From Prochlorococcus sp. AG-355-O17 (GTDB lineage: Bacteria; Cyanobacteriota; Cyanobacteriia; PCC-6307; Cyanobiaceae): DNA of 39,522 nt. The position numbers were made by a program, and so were the translations under genes. The stretch is from NCBI GenBank assembly GCA_003280655.1, contig QCEK01000013.1, positions 1 to 39,522 on the forward strand, read 5' to 3'. Every line of letters begins with the position of its first letter. The stretch's first letter is position 1. The notes below the pieces were generated by a model, which had not been told where the DNA came from, searched no databases, and saw nothing but the letters and a program-made list of their open reading frames with translations. Of this stretch, positions 10,077 to 18,235 are shown piece after piece.

Positions 10077-10940
10077 TTAAGATGATTCACTTATTTTGGA
10101 TTTTGCAAGTATTACATCTTTTTTTAGTTGTTCATTTTGTAAAAGAATTTCTGTAGAGGCTTGTAATTTTTCCCCCCATAACTGTTCTTTTCTATAATCA
10201 TAATTAACATATTTGGGATCTTTATCCAAAGCTTTTTTTGCTAGCTGAATTGCTAATTTATTATCTTGGAGATTTATACATGAGGCTAGCCCTAGTAATG
10301 GTTCAGCATTCTCCTCGATTGAGATTGCACTTTCAAAAAGTTTGATTGCGAGATTCACTTTGTTTTTTTCGAAATAAGCTAAACCTTGATTATTTATTGC
10401 TTGCCAGAAATCAGGCTTGATTTTTATAGATTTTTCAAACAATGTGATAGCTCCCAAATAATTTTTTTCCATTAATAAAATATTTCCTAATTGAAAAATA
10501 GCTTTGTGGTTATTAGGCTCAATCTTTATGCCTTTTTCTAAAGCATTCTTTGCTTTAGTCTGTTGTGAAATTTTTAAGTAAACATTACTTTTAGCAAAAT
10601 ATATTTCGCTAAGATTTGAATTGATCTGTTCTGCTTTATATAGAGAACTTAATGCGTTTTTGTATTTTTTGTTAGCTATTTGTGCTTCAGCCAAAATCAA
10701 CCATAGTTTTTCATCTTTTGAATTTATTTTTACTGCTAATTTGGCTAAGTTAAGACTGTCTTCATATTGACCAAAATAAAGTAGTTGATATGCATTTTTG
10801 CCAATATATAAACTTTGCTTTTGTAAATTTTTTATTGTTGGGAAATAATAATAGGGAACTATTGCTCGAACTATTTCTATTTGAAAAAAATAAAAACAGA
10901 TCATGGAGATCCAGATTGTTTTTTTTAAAAACGACTTCAT
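10077..10940 (-). CDS. Exported TPR-repeat protein
   Basis: A 287-residue protein with a hydrophobic N-terminus (about residues 8-26, after a basic MKSFLKK), which looks like a signal peptide or membrane anchor. From about residue 45 to 245 it consists of 34-residue tetratricopeptide repeats. Telling segments are ALSSLYKAEQINSNLSEIYF, AKNALEKGIKIEPNNHKAIF and AITLFEKSIKIKPDFWQAIN. TPRs form helical solenoids that bind proteins, so it is probably a scaffold facing the periplasm or thylakoid lumen. No partner can be inferred. Its ATG overlaps the queG stop by 4 bp, indicating translational coupling, and it is followed after 77 bp by the topoisomerase gene. Confidence 0.85.
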   Translation of the reverse strand: MKSFLKKTIWISMICFYFFQIEIVRAIVPYYYFPTIKNLQKQSLYIGKNAYQLLYFGQYEDSLNLAKLAVKINSKDEKLWLILAEAQIANKKYKNALSSLYKAEQINSNLSEIYFAKSNVYLKISQQTKAKNALEKGIKIEPNNHKAIFQLGNILLMEKNYLGAITLFEKSIKIKPDFWQAINNQGLAYFEKNKVNLAIKLFESAISIEENAEPLLGLASCINLQDNKLAIQLAKKALDKDPKYVNYDYRKEQLWGEKLQASTEILLQNEQLKKDVILAKSKISESS

Positions 10941-11893
10941 ATTTTAATTTTTTTATTTTTTATATTTGCTTGTATATTTCTTTTCCACATCCATGGTTTA
11001 ATTCTTTTTAAAGTAGTTCCTTTAAGATTTTCTTGCCACGTTTTATCGTCCCAATTGAGGGACTCAATATCAAGATTTTTAATCCATTCTTTCGGCATGG
11101 TTTCATGATTATCGTTGTACGGCACTGATTTATTCCATGGACAAACATCTTGACAAATATCACATCCTGCAACCCATCCACCTAAATTTTTTTCTATTTT
11201 CTTTGGAATATTTTTATCTCTGCTCTCTATTGTGTGATACGCAATGCATAAATCTGACTGTATTACAAATGGTTCTACAATTGCCTTTGTGGGACAATGT
11301 TCAATACAAATATCACATTTTCCACAAAGTGATTGATGAGGTTTATCTGGCGTTAAATCTTTTGTGAGAATCATAAAACCCAAAGTAAACCAAGAACCAT
11401 TTTTTTTGCTGATTAAATTACTATTTTTACCTATCCAACCAATCCCTGCTTCCTCTGCCCATGCTTTTTCAAGGAAAGGAGAGGTATCAATACATATTTT
11501 CCATTTGCAATCAGGGATTTCTATGTTGATCCATTTACCAATATTCTTTAATTTTTTGTGAATAACTTTGTGATAATCCTCACCTTGGCTAAATTTAGCT
11601 ACCTTGAGGAAATTGTTGTTGATGTTTTGTGAATTAATGTAAGTAAATCCAACGCTTAAAACACTTTTTGCATTTTCAAAAAGTGATTCTATATTTTTTC
11701 TTTTTTCTGCTTCCATCCATTTCATTTCAGCATGATAATTATTTGATAACCATCTTTCTAATGCATTAGTTCTTAATTTTACGCGCGAACTGCCAGGGAT
11801 TGAAGCTATTCCGGCAACTGTAAAACCCTCAAAAATAGCTCTCTCTTTTAATTTTTTACTTATTTCTTTTTTGTCTTGAATCGTATCAATCAT
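10937..11893 (-). CDS. queG: Epoxyqueuosine reductase, cobalamin-dependent
   Basis: Final step of queuosine synthesis: reduces epoxyqueuosine to queuosine in the wobble position of GUN-anticodon tRNAs. It uses cobalamin and two [4Fe-4S] clusters. The 318 residues show the ferredoxin-like cysteine set C190-x2-C193-x2-C196-x3-C200-P and a second set C244-x2-C247-x3-C251-P. DTSPFLEKAWAEEAG (from Asp136) holds the conserved acidic residue of the active site, and GWIGKNSNL follows. The length is near that of Bacillus and Streptococcus QueG. It opens a minus-strand run queG, TPR gene, gyrA/parC-like. The requirement for a B12-type cofactor links it to cbiD at 35201. Confidence 0.94.
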   Translation of the reverse strand: MIDTIQDKKEISKKLKERAIFEGFTVAGIASIPGSSRVKLRTNALERWLSNNYHAEMKWMEAEKRKNIESLFENAKSVLSVGFTYINSQNINNNFLKVAKFSQGEDYHKVIHKKLKNIGKWINIEIPDCKWKICIDTSPFLEKAWAEEAGIGWIGKNSNLISKKNGSWFTLGFMILTKDLTPDKPHQSLCGKCDICIEHCPTKAIVEPFVIQSDLCIAYHTIESRDKNIPKKIEKNLGGWVAGCDICQDVCPWNKSVPYNDNHETMPKEWIKNLDIESLNWDDKTWQENLKGTTLKRIKPWMWKRNIQANIKNKKIKI

Positions 11894-12037
11894 TTCTTTT
11901 TCTTTGTAGATTTCTTTTAAAAGTTATGTTTGGGAGAAAAAACTTATAAATAAAATAGATATATTTAAAAAAAATATATCCTAACTTAGTAAAAACAGTT
12001 AAATTATTAGTAAAGTTAATATAGTTAAAAAGTTATT

Positions 12038-12772
12038 TTGGTTGAATCTAATCAAAATCAAGATTCGAATTTAGGATCTAGGCTGCAACAAGATCTCAAA
12101 AATGATCTTATAGCTGGGTTGTTAGTTGTAATACCCTTAGCAACAACAATCTGGCTATCATCATTAGTTAGTAAATTTGTTTTAACGTTAGTTACTTCAG
12201 TCCCAAAGCAATTAAATCCTTTTATTACTTTAAATCCTTTATTACAAGATTTAATTAATCTCACCTTAGGTTTAACTGTTCCTTTATTAGCTATTTTGCT
12301 TATAGGCTTGATGGCGAGAAATTTTGTAGGCAGATGGTTATTAGAATTTGGAGAGGGTACTTTATCAAAAATCCCAGTAGCTGGAGCGGTTTATAAAACT
12401 CTTAAACAATTGCTAGAAACTTTTTTAAGTAATAAATCTAATAGATTTAGACGAGTTGTTTTAGTTGAATATCCTCGTGAGGGACTGTATAGTGTAGGCT
12501 TTGTAACTGGAGATGTAGGACCTTCTCTACAGCCAGAATTGGAAGAAAAGTTACTTAGTGTTTTCATTCCTACAGCACCAAACCCTACCACTGGCTGGTA
12601 TACACTTGTTCCTGAGTCTTCTGTTAAGGATTTGGATATTTCTGTTGAAGATGCTTTTAAAACAATAATTTCTGCTGGGATAGTAAATCCAGATGAGAAA
12701 AATAACACCACAAATCCAACATTTTCAAAATTGTTTTCCCAATTACGAGCTTCTACTAATACTTCTTCTTAA
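12038..12772 (+). CDS. DUF502 membrane protein
   Basis: A 244-residue protein starting at TTG. Two membrane segments are visible, about residues 24-46 and 74-94, followed by a soluble part. The pattern GLLVVIPLATTIWL, then LLIGLMARNFVGRW, IPVAGAVYKTLKQLLETF and PNPTTGWYTLVPES is typical of the DUF502 family, widespread in cyanobacteria, other bacteria and plants (plant members are called LIKE COV). The biochemical role is unknown. The plant link to vascular patterning does not transfer. nusB follows with a 3-bp gap, so the two are probably one transcript. The 144-bp divergent gap to queG should hold the promoters of both directions; I could not pick one convincingly. Confidence 0.88.
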   Translation: MVESNQNQDSNLGSRLQQDLKNDLIAGLLVVIPLATTIWLSSLVSKFVLTLVTSVPKQLNPFITLNPLLQDLINLTLGLTVPLLAILLIGLMARNFVGRWLLEFGEGTLSKIPVAGAVYKTLKQLLETFLSNKSNRFRRVVLVEYPREGLYSVGFVTGDVGPSLQPELEEKLLSVFIPTAPNPTTGWYTLVPESSVKDLDISVEDAFKTIISAGIVNPDEKNNTTNPTFSKLFSQLRASTNTSS

Positions 12773-12775
12773 TTG

Positions 12776-13393
12776 ATGCATAATAGATCCCTTTCAAGAG
12801 AATTATCTTTAATTTCTCTTGGCCTTATAAAAGATAAAGGTGATTTTAAATTAAATAAATTTCAGATAGAAGAAATTTTTGAATCTGCATTAAATTCTCT
12901 AATAAACCATTGCAGAGAGGAATTAGATAATTGTGAGTCAGAGTTAGAAAATGCTTCACAAAAAATATTAGAAAGTGAATTGCAAGAGGGTGTTGATTCC
13001 TCTTATTCAAATGTTCGAGATGAGTTAAAAAAATCTTTAACAAAAATTGAAACCGTAATGAATACACTTTCTGTCATTTTAGATTTTCCAAAATTAATTG
13101 TTTCTAGCGGTCAAATTGATATTAAAGAGGATGTAAATCTAAGGATTTTTAATATAATTAATAATCTTAAAAGTATTGATTCTGATATTGATCAAGTAAT
13201 GGACGGTTGGAGATTAAAAAGATTACCAAGAATTGATAGAGATATTCTACGTCTAGCTTACGTGGACATCAATTTTTTGAACACTCCCGTCGCCGTTGCT
13301 TGTGATGAGGCGGTTAATTTAGCTAATAAATATAGTGATTTGCAAGGAAGAAAATTTATTAATGGAGTTTTAAGGAGATTACAAACAATTTAA
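12776..13393 (+). CDS. nusB: Transcription antitermination factor NusB
   Basis: RNA-binding factor that, with NusE (ribosomal S10), binds boxA in rRNA leaders and supports rRNA transcription. An in-frame TTG directly precedes the ATG at 12776; the ATG is preferred because MHNRSLSRELSLI gives a normal NusB start with an arginine-rich, RNA-binding N-terminus. At 205 residues it is longer than Escherichia NusB (about 140) because of an inserted helical section (about residues 35-105), as usual in cyanobacteria. The C-terminal core is typical: RLPRIDRDILRLAYVDI, NTPVAVACDEAVNLANKYS, and the ending FINGVLRRL. It lies 66 bp upstream of ftsY. Confidence 0.92.
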   Translation: MHNRSLSRELSLISLGLIKDKGDFKLNKFQIEEIFESALNSLINHCREELDNCESELENASQKILESELQEGVDSSYSNVRDELKKSLTKIETVMNTLSVILDFPKLIVSSGQIDIKEDVNLRIFNIINNLKSIDSDIDQVMDGWRLKRLPRIDRDILRLAYVDINFLNTPVAVACDEAVNLANKYSDLQGRKFINGVLRRLQTI

Positions 13394-13459
13394 TTCTCAT
13401 AATTATTTGATATAAATAAATAGTATTTAGAAAAATTTTATTACGAACTAAATATAAAA

Positions 13460-14764
13460 ATGACAAATACTGATTCCGATAATTCTCGTGAATGGGCTGC
13501 ACAAGCTTATGCACTTTTAAAAAAGCGACAGGAAGAGCAAAAGAAGGAATTACAGAAACAGGAAGAGCAAAAGCAGGAATTACAGAAACAGGAAGAGCAA
13601 AAGCAAGAATTACAGAAACAGGAATTACAGAAACAGGAAGAGCAAAAGCAAGAATTACAGAAACAGGAAGAGCAAAAGCAAGAATTGATTGATAGTGCTA
13701 ATAAAGAAAATATTCCTGAACTGTCTAAAACCATTGCTGAACCTGAATTAGGAGAATTTGATGATAATTTTACTTGGTCTGCAATGGTATTAGCTGCTCA
13801 AGGAAAAAAAATAAATCAAATATCGATTGATGAAATTGATTGGTTAACCAAATTACGAAGAGGATTAGAAGAAACCCGAAAAGGATTTGTTACTGAATTA
13901 TTGGATAAGTTGGGAGATGATCCTCTTACTGCAGAATCTCTTGATGATTTAGAGACTCTATTAATTAGAGCTGATGTAGGTATTGATTCAACTGATAAAG
14001 TTATAAGTTCTCTCAGAACAAAATTAAACGAGGAAGTAGTGGGTGGAGAAGAAGGAATAAAATTTTTGAAGAAGGAATTAAAATTAATTATCGATAAACC
14101 AATAAAAAATTCCGGAACTGATCTTTTAGTTCCCAAAAAGGGTAAGTTAAATGTCTGGTTACTTGTAGGAGTTAATGGTGTGGGTAAAACCACTACATTA
14201 GGAAAATTAGCCTACTTGTCTTCTAATAGTAATTATAAAACTTTGATAGCTGCGGCTGATACTTTTAGAGCTGCCGCAGTAGAACAACTTAAAGTGTGGG
14301 GAGAAAGAAGTAATGTTGACGTTATATCTAATCAATCAAAAAATGCTGATCCAGCTGCTGTAGTTTTTGATGCAATTAATTCTGCAAAAAAAAGAGATGT
14401 TGATTTATTACTTGTTGATACAGCGGGTAGATTGCAAACAAAAAATAATTTGATGGATGAATTGGCAAAAATAAAAAAAATTATTGATAAAAAGGTTCCA
14501 GATGCAATTGTTGAATCATTATTAGTTTTAGATGCAAGTCAGGGCCAAAATGGATTAAAGCAAGCAAAAAGTTTTGCTAAATCAGCAGATTTAAGTGGAG
14601 CAATTATTACTAAATTAGATGGTACTTCCAGAGGAGGAGTCTCTTTAGCTGTATCTGAAGAAGTAAATTTGCCTATAAGATTTATTGGAGCTGGAGAAGG
14701 TATAAAAGATTTGAGACCATTTAATAGTTATGAATTTGTAGAAGCTTTGCTCGCAGATAAATAA
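13460..14764 (+). CDS. ftsY: Signal recognition particle receptor FtsY
   Basis: SRP GTPase that receives ribosome-nascent-chain-SRP complexes at the membrane. The 434 residues comprise an acidic/glutamine-rich A domain (1 to about 120) and the NG domain. Visible GTPase elements are the G1 loop NGVGKTTTLGKLA (about 238), DTFRAAAVEQL, G3 DTAGRLQTK (residue 320) and G4 TKLDGTSRGG (384). The N-terminal domain contains an in-frame tandem repeat with core unit QKQEEQKQEL (five near-complete copies plus a half copy), giving an extended coiled-coil or disordered arm. The repeat is annotated separately. The ATG start fits the leader MTNTDSDNSREWAAQAY. Confidence 0.96.
   Translation: MTNTDSDNSREWAAQAYALLKKRQEEQKKELQKQEEQKQELQKQEEQKQELQKQELQKQEEQKQELQKQEEQKQELIDSANKENIPELSKTIAEPELGEFDDNFTWSAMVLAAQGKKINQISIDEIDWLTKLRRGLEETRKGFVTELLDKLGDDPLTAESLDDLETLLIRADVGIDSTDKVISSLRTKLNEEVVGGEEGIKFLKKELKLIIDKPIKNSGTDLLVPKKGKLNVWLLVGVNGVGKTTTLGKLAYLSSNSNYKTLIAAADTFRAAAVEQLKVWGERSNVDVISNQSKNADPAAVVFDAINSAKKRDVDLLLVDTAGRLQTKNNLMDELAKIKKIIDKKVPDAIVESLLVLDASQGQNGLKQAKSFAKSADLSGAIITKLDGTSRGGVSLAVSEEVNLPIRFIGAGEGIKDLRPFNSYEFVEALLADK
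13523..13687 (+). repeat. In-frame 30-bp tandem repeat (minisatellite) in ftsY
   Basis: Five units of 30 bp and one 15-bp half unit: 13523-13552 (most diverged), 13553-13582, 13583-13612, half unit 13613-13627, 13628-13657, 13658-13687. The half unit is CAGAAACAGGAATTA; a full unit adds GAGCAAAAGCAA-type sequence. Units differ mainly by CAG/CAA and GAA/GAG. All lengths are multiples of 3, so gain or loss of units keeps the frame open. This also opens false reading frames on both strands. Confidence 0.95.
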
Positions 14765-14831
14765 ATATTTAATTAATTTTTTTTAAAAATTTAAATTTAA
14801 TGTTAAAACATATTTATATATTAAATTTGTT

Positions 14832-16175
14832 TTGACAAATAATCAAAAAGAAAAAATATTTTCGAACAAATTTATCCAAAATTTTTTAGAAAATGAATCT
14901 ACAGTAACTATAAAAAATAAATATAAATTTGCTGAAATCGCATCTTCACTAGCATATTATTTAAAATCATTTTCCAATATAAATAATTTACTGGAATATA
15001 TAAGCTTAATTTTTAAACATATTTTTTCTGAGCATATTATCTTAATCATTCCTTTAAATTATGATGGGGAGATATGGAACGAAAATATAAAAATCTCTAT
15101 CAATGATGAATATTTAACAATTCAAGAGGAAATTAATAGTTTTTTGAATCAATTTCATTTCTCAAAAAATTTTAAAATAAAAGAAATTTTAACTTTTGAA
15201 AATGCTCTAAAAAATAATTTTAAAGAATATAAAATCGAAACAAAAAAAATATTATCTAGAGGCAAATGTAGAGGATTTATTTACATTTTTAGTAAAGATA
15301 CTTCCAAGCAGTCTATTACTGGAGATAATAGTTTTAATTTTATTGAAAATTGTTTAGCTGTTGGATTAGAAAATCACTTTCTAATCAAAACAAAGAAAAA
15401 GCATGAAAACGTAGATAGAGAAATTTCCACTGGTGCTGAAATTCAATCTCAATTACTCCCGGATTATTGTCCAATTATCCATGGTATAGACCTAGCTGCA
15501 CATTGTAGACCAGCTTTGCAGCTCGGAGGGGATTACTATGATTTTATGTGCTTAAAGACGAATATTTCTGAAAAAAGAAAAGAAAAATCAAGATGGGCCA
15601 TTGTAATAGGTGATGTGATGGGTAAAGGGATTCCAGCTGGTCTTTTAATGACTATGTTAAGAGGTATGTTACGTGCAGAGGTTCTAACAGGTTTGCCTCC
15701 AGATAGAATTTTGCATGATTTGAATCAACTAGCAATAAATGATTTAGATCAATCGCATAGATTTGTGACTTTATTTTACTCAGACTATGATCCTAGAACT
15801 AGAAAATTGAGATTCGCTAATGCAGCACATAATCCTCCTTTGCTTTGGAAAAGTTCAGATCAGAAAATTATTAAATTAGATGCAGAAGGATTTGTACTTG
15901 GACTACAAAAAGATGCTGAATATCACTGTGGTGAAATTAAGCTTAATCAAAATGATCTGGTTCTTTACTACACAGATGGAGTAATTGATACTTCTAATTC
16001 TCTAGGGCAAAGATTTGATGAGGAAAGATTAATTAAAACTCTCACAAAATTATGCAAGCAATCTTATAAATCCCAAGAAATTTTAAATAAAATATTTAAA
16101 AAGTTAGATGATTTCACAGGGCAAAATAGAAATCTGGAAGACGATGCCTCAATGGTTATTTTTCAACTGAAATAG
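14832..16175 (+). CDS. RsbU-type PP2C serine phosphatase with N-terminal sensor-like region
   Basis: A 447-residue protein. The first 190 residues resemble a divergent GAF-type sensor fold; the rest is a PPM/SpoIIE phosphatase. The metal-binding aspartates are visible: Asp234 in GGDYYDF, Asp261 in GDVMGKGIPAGLLM and Asp382 in YYTDGVID, with DDASMV near the C-terminus. Such enzymes usually dephosphorylate an STAS-domain anti-anti-sigma factor in partner-switching pathways. No STAS protein or anti-sigma kinase is in this window, so the target is unknown. The start is TTG at 14832, with no ATG for a long stretch downstream; it is the best available but not certain. It is flanked by ftsY and argH with no functional link. 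Confidence 0.88.
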   Translation: MTNNQKEKIFSNKFIQNFLENESTVTIKNKYKFAEIASSLAYYLKSFSNINNLLEYISLIFKHIFSEHIILIIPLNYDGEIWNENIKISINDEYLTIQEEINSFLNQFHFSKNFKIKEILTFENALKNNFKEYKIETKKILSRGKCRGFIYIFSKDTSKQSITGDNSFNFIENCLAVGLENHFLIKTKKKHENVDREISTGAEIQSQLLPDYCPIIHGIDLAAHCRPALQLGGDYYDFMCLKTNISEKRKEKSRWAIVIGDVMGKGIPAGLLMTMLRGMLRAEVLTGLPPDRILHDLNQLAINDLDQSHRFVTLFYSDYDPRTRKLRFANAAHNPPLLWKSSDQKIIKLDAEGFVLGLQKDAEYHCGEIKLNQNDLVLYYTDGVIDTSNSLGQRFDEERLIKTLTKLCKQSYKSQEILNKIFKKLDDFTGQNRNLEDDASMVIFQLK

Positions 16176-16236
16176 AAATTTTTGTCACTTATATAAAAAA
16201 ATGCTTTATTAGAGATACTTAAAGTTACTAATTGAT

Positions 16237-17616
16237 ATGGCAAAAGTTTGGAGTAAAAGGTTTGATAATGAACTTGATCCTTTTATTGAAAAGTTTAATG
16301 CTTCAATTGGTTTTGACAGAAAGCTTATTTTAGAAGATTTAGATTGCTCTATTGCTCACGCAAAAATGCTTGGAAAAACTAAAGTTTTATCCTCTTCTGA
16401 AGCTTTGCAAATTATTAATGGCTTAGAGTCAATAAAAGTTGAATATCTGGAGGGTAAATTTTCTCCTAGTCCACCATCCGAAGATATTCACTATTGCATA
16501 GAAGAAAAGTTGATAAGCTTAATTGGTGAAACTGGAAAAAAATTACATACAGGTAGAAGTAGAAATGATCAAGTTGGCACAGATATAAGATTGTGGCTAA
16601 GAAAAGAGATTGACAATATTGAAATTTTAATAACTGATTTGCAAATATCCTTTTTAAATCTTGCGAAATCTAATATTTATACCTTAATTCCTGGATATAC
16701 CCACATGCAAAGAGCTCAACCATTATCTTTAGCGCATCATTTACTGGCTTATATAGAAATGTTCCAAAGAGACCGTGAAAGATTTAAAGAAGTACGCTCT
16801 AGAGTTAATATTTCTCCGTTAGGAGCTGCAGCATTAGCTGGAACAAAAATAAAAATAGATAGGCAATTTACAGCTTTAGAATTGGGTTTTGAAAAGATTT
16901 ATAAAAACAGTATTGATGCAGTTAGTGACAGGGATTTTTGTATAGAGTTTGTTTCTGCATCTGCTTTGTTGATGTCTCATTTAAGTAAAATTTCAGAGGA
17001 AATAATTTTGTGGGTAACTGATGAATTTTCTTTTGCAAAATTAACAGATAAATGTGCTACGGGAAGTAGCTTAATGCCGCAGAAAAAAAATCCTGACGTT
17101 CCTGAACTGATAAGAGGTAAGACTGGAAGAGTGTATGGACATCTCCAGTCATTGTTAACGATGGTCAAGGGAGTACCTCTTTCATATAATAAAGATTTTC
17201 AAGAGGATAAAGAGCCAATTTTTGATACTGCAGAAACAATTTCTTCTTGTATTAAAGCAATGATTATTCTAATTAATGATGGTATTGAGTTTAATATCAA
17301 AAACCTATCTGATTCTGTAGAAAATGACTTTTCTAATGCTACTGATTTGGCAGATTATTTAGTTGGTAAAGATGTTCCTTTTAGGACCGCCTATCAAGTT
17401 GTTGGTGAAATAGTTAAATATTGTCTAGACAGAAAATTATTATTTAAAAATCTTAAAATTGATGAATTTAAAAAATTTCATCCAGAATTTGATGAGGATG
17501 TTTTCGTGGATCTTAAACCCCTTAATGTCGTTAAATCTAGAAATAGCGAAGGTGGTACAGGTTTTGTGCAAGTAGAAAAAGAGGTAAATAATTGGCAAAA
17601 ACAATTGTTACTTTGA
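16237..17616 (+). CDS. argH: Argininosuccinate lyase
   Basis: Last step of arginine synthesis: argininosuccinate gives arginine and fumarate. The 459 residues match the homotetrameric fumarase/aspartase superfamily. The three conserved regions are seen: [12 protein letters not shown], the catalytic-histidine region [12 protein letters not shown], and the signature [15 protein letters not shown] (from Gly276), whose loop holds the catalytic serine. The start [15 protein letters not shown] is normal. It ends about 115 bp before the RNA-binding protein gene. Identification is firm. Confidence 0.97.
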   Translation: MAKVWSKRFDNELDPFIEKFNASIGFDRKLILEDLDCSIAHAKMLGKTKVLSSSEALQIINGLESIKVEYLEGKFSPSPPSEDIHYCIEEKLISLIGETGKKLHTGRSRNDQVGTDIRLWLRKEIDNIEILITDLQISFLNLAKSNIYTLIPGYTHMQRAQPLSLAHHLLAYIEMFQRDRERFKEVRSRVNISPLGAAALAGTKIKIDRQFTALELGFEKIYKNSIDAVSDRDFCIEFVSASALLMSHLSKISEEIILWVTDEFSFAKLTDKCATGSSLMPQKKNPDVPELIRGKTGRVYGHLQSLLTMVKGVPLSYNKDFQEDKEPIFDTAETISSCIKAMIILINDGIEFNIKNLSDSVENDFSNATDLADYLVGKDVPFRTAYQVVGEIVKYCLDRKLLFKNLKIDEFKKFHPEFDEDVFVDLKPLNVVKSRNSEGGTGFVQVEKEVNNWQKQLLL

Positions 17617-17643
17617 ATCTCAATTATTTTTCTACAACAAGGG

Positions 17644-17649
17644 TATACT
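17644..17649 (+). promoter_or_regulatory. Putative -10 element for the RNA-binding protein gene
   Basis: TATACT at 17644-17649 would give a start near 17656 and a leader of about 75 nt containing the hairpin at 17681-17701. A competing candidate is TTGAAG (17650-17655) and TATTAT (17672-17677) with a 16-bp spacer, which would start inside the hairpin. The sequence alone does not decide between them. Confidence 0.3.
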
Positions 17650-17680
17650 TTGAAGTAGAATAGTAAAGCAATATTATGGG

Positions 17681-17701
17681 ACTACTCATTGTAGTTTTTT
17701 T
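17681..17701 (+). terminator. Small hairpin with T-run upstream of the RNA-binding protein gene
   Basis: ACTAC and GTAGT form a 5-bp stem around TCATT, immediately followed by seven T residues. This is the shape of a weak intrinsic terminator. It is 65 bp after argH and 31 bp before the RRM gene start, so it may end argH transcription or act in the leader of the RRM gene as an attenuator. Confidence 0.4.
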
Positions 17702-17731
17702 ATAAGGTAATTTTTCTTTGTTGAGTTTAAA

Positions 17732-18235
17732 GTGAGTATTTTTGTTGGCAATTTGCCGTTCCGCGCAGAGCGCGAAGACATTGTTGAGTTGTTTGCACCT
17801 TTTGGTGAGGTTTCAAATTGTTCTCTTCCCTTAGAGAGAGATACTGGAAGAAAAAGAGGATTTGCATTTATTGAAATGGCAGATGAAGCGATTGAGTCAA
17901 CAGCTATTGATGGTTTGCAAGGCGCTGAACTTATGGGTAGGCCACTAAGAATTAATAAAGCTGAGCCAAGAGGTTCTGGTGGATCTCGTAGAGGAGGCAG
18001 AGGCGGAGGTAATAATGGTGGCGGCTATGGTGGTGGCGGCTATGGCGGCGGAGGTAATAATGGTGGCGGTAATTCTGGATCTAATAGCTCTTACGCTAAT
18101 AGATCTTCTGGAGCAGAAGGTTGGGAAGACAGAAGTTATGGAAATTCTTCTGAAAATGATGCATACGAAAATGGTAGGAGCAGGAGAAAAAGGGGAGTGT
18201 CCAATGAGAGCAATGCTTCAAACGAGACAAATTAG
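17732..18235 (+). CDS. Glycine-rich RNA-binding protein (RRM)
   Basis: A 167-residue protein with a single RNA-recognition motif and a Gly-rich tail, the Rbp family of cyanobacteria, whose members are often cold-induced and, in some species, bind mRNAs. RNP2 is IFVGNL (residues 3-8) and RNP1 is KRGFAFIE (42-49). The tail (about 81-114) alternates RGG/GGY-type runs and then becomes Ser/Asn- and charge-rich. Translation starts at GTG 17732; an upstream TTG is out of frame and quickly stops. The Gly tail DNA is GC-rich and internally repetitive in an otherwise AT-rich window. The stop overlaps the convergent dus gene by 4 bp. The leader hairpin suggests post-transcriptional control but does not prove it. 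Confidence 0.93.
   Translation: MSIFVGNLPFRAEREDIVELFAPFGEVSNCSLPLERDTGRKRGFAFIEMADEAIESTAIDGLQGAELMGRPLRINKAEPRGSGGSRRGGRGGGNNGGGYGGGGYGGGGNNGGGNSGSNSSYANRSSGAEGWEDRSYGNSSENDAYENGRSRRKRGVSNESNASNETN

Noticed and set aside
13507-13734. Minus-strand 75-codon open frame with repeating Cys-Phe-Cys-Ser-Ser (metallothionein-like appearance)
   Set aside because: It is the complement of the ftsY 30-bp repeat. Because the period is a multiple of 3, all frames across it stay open. The plus-strand frame 13492-13692 is an artefact for the same reason.
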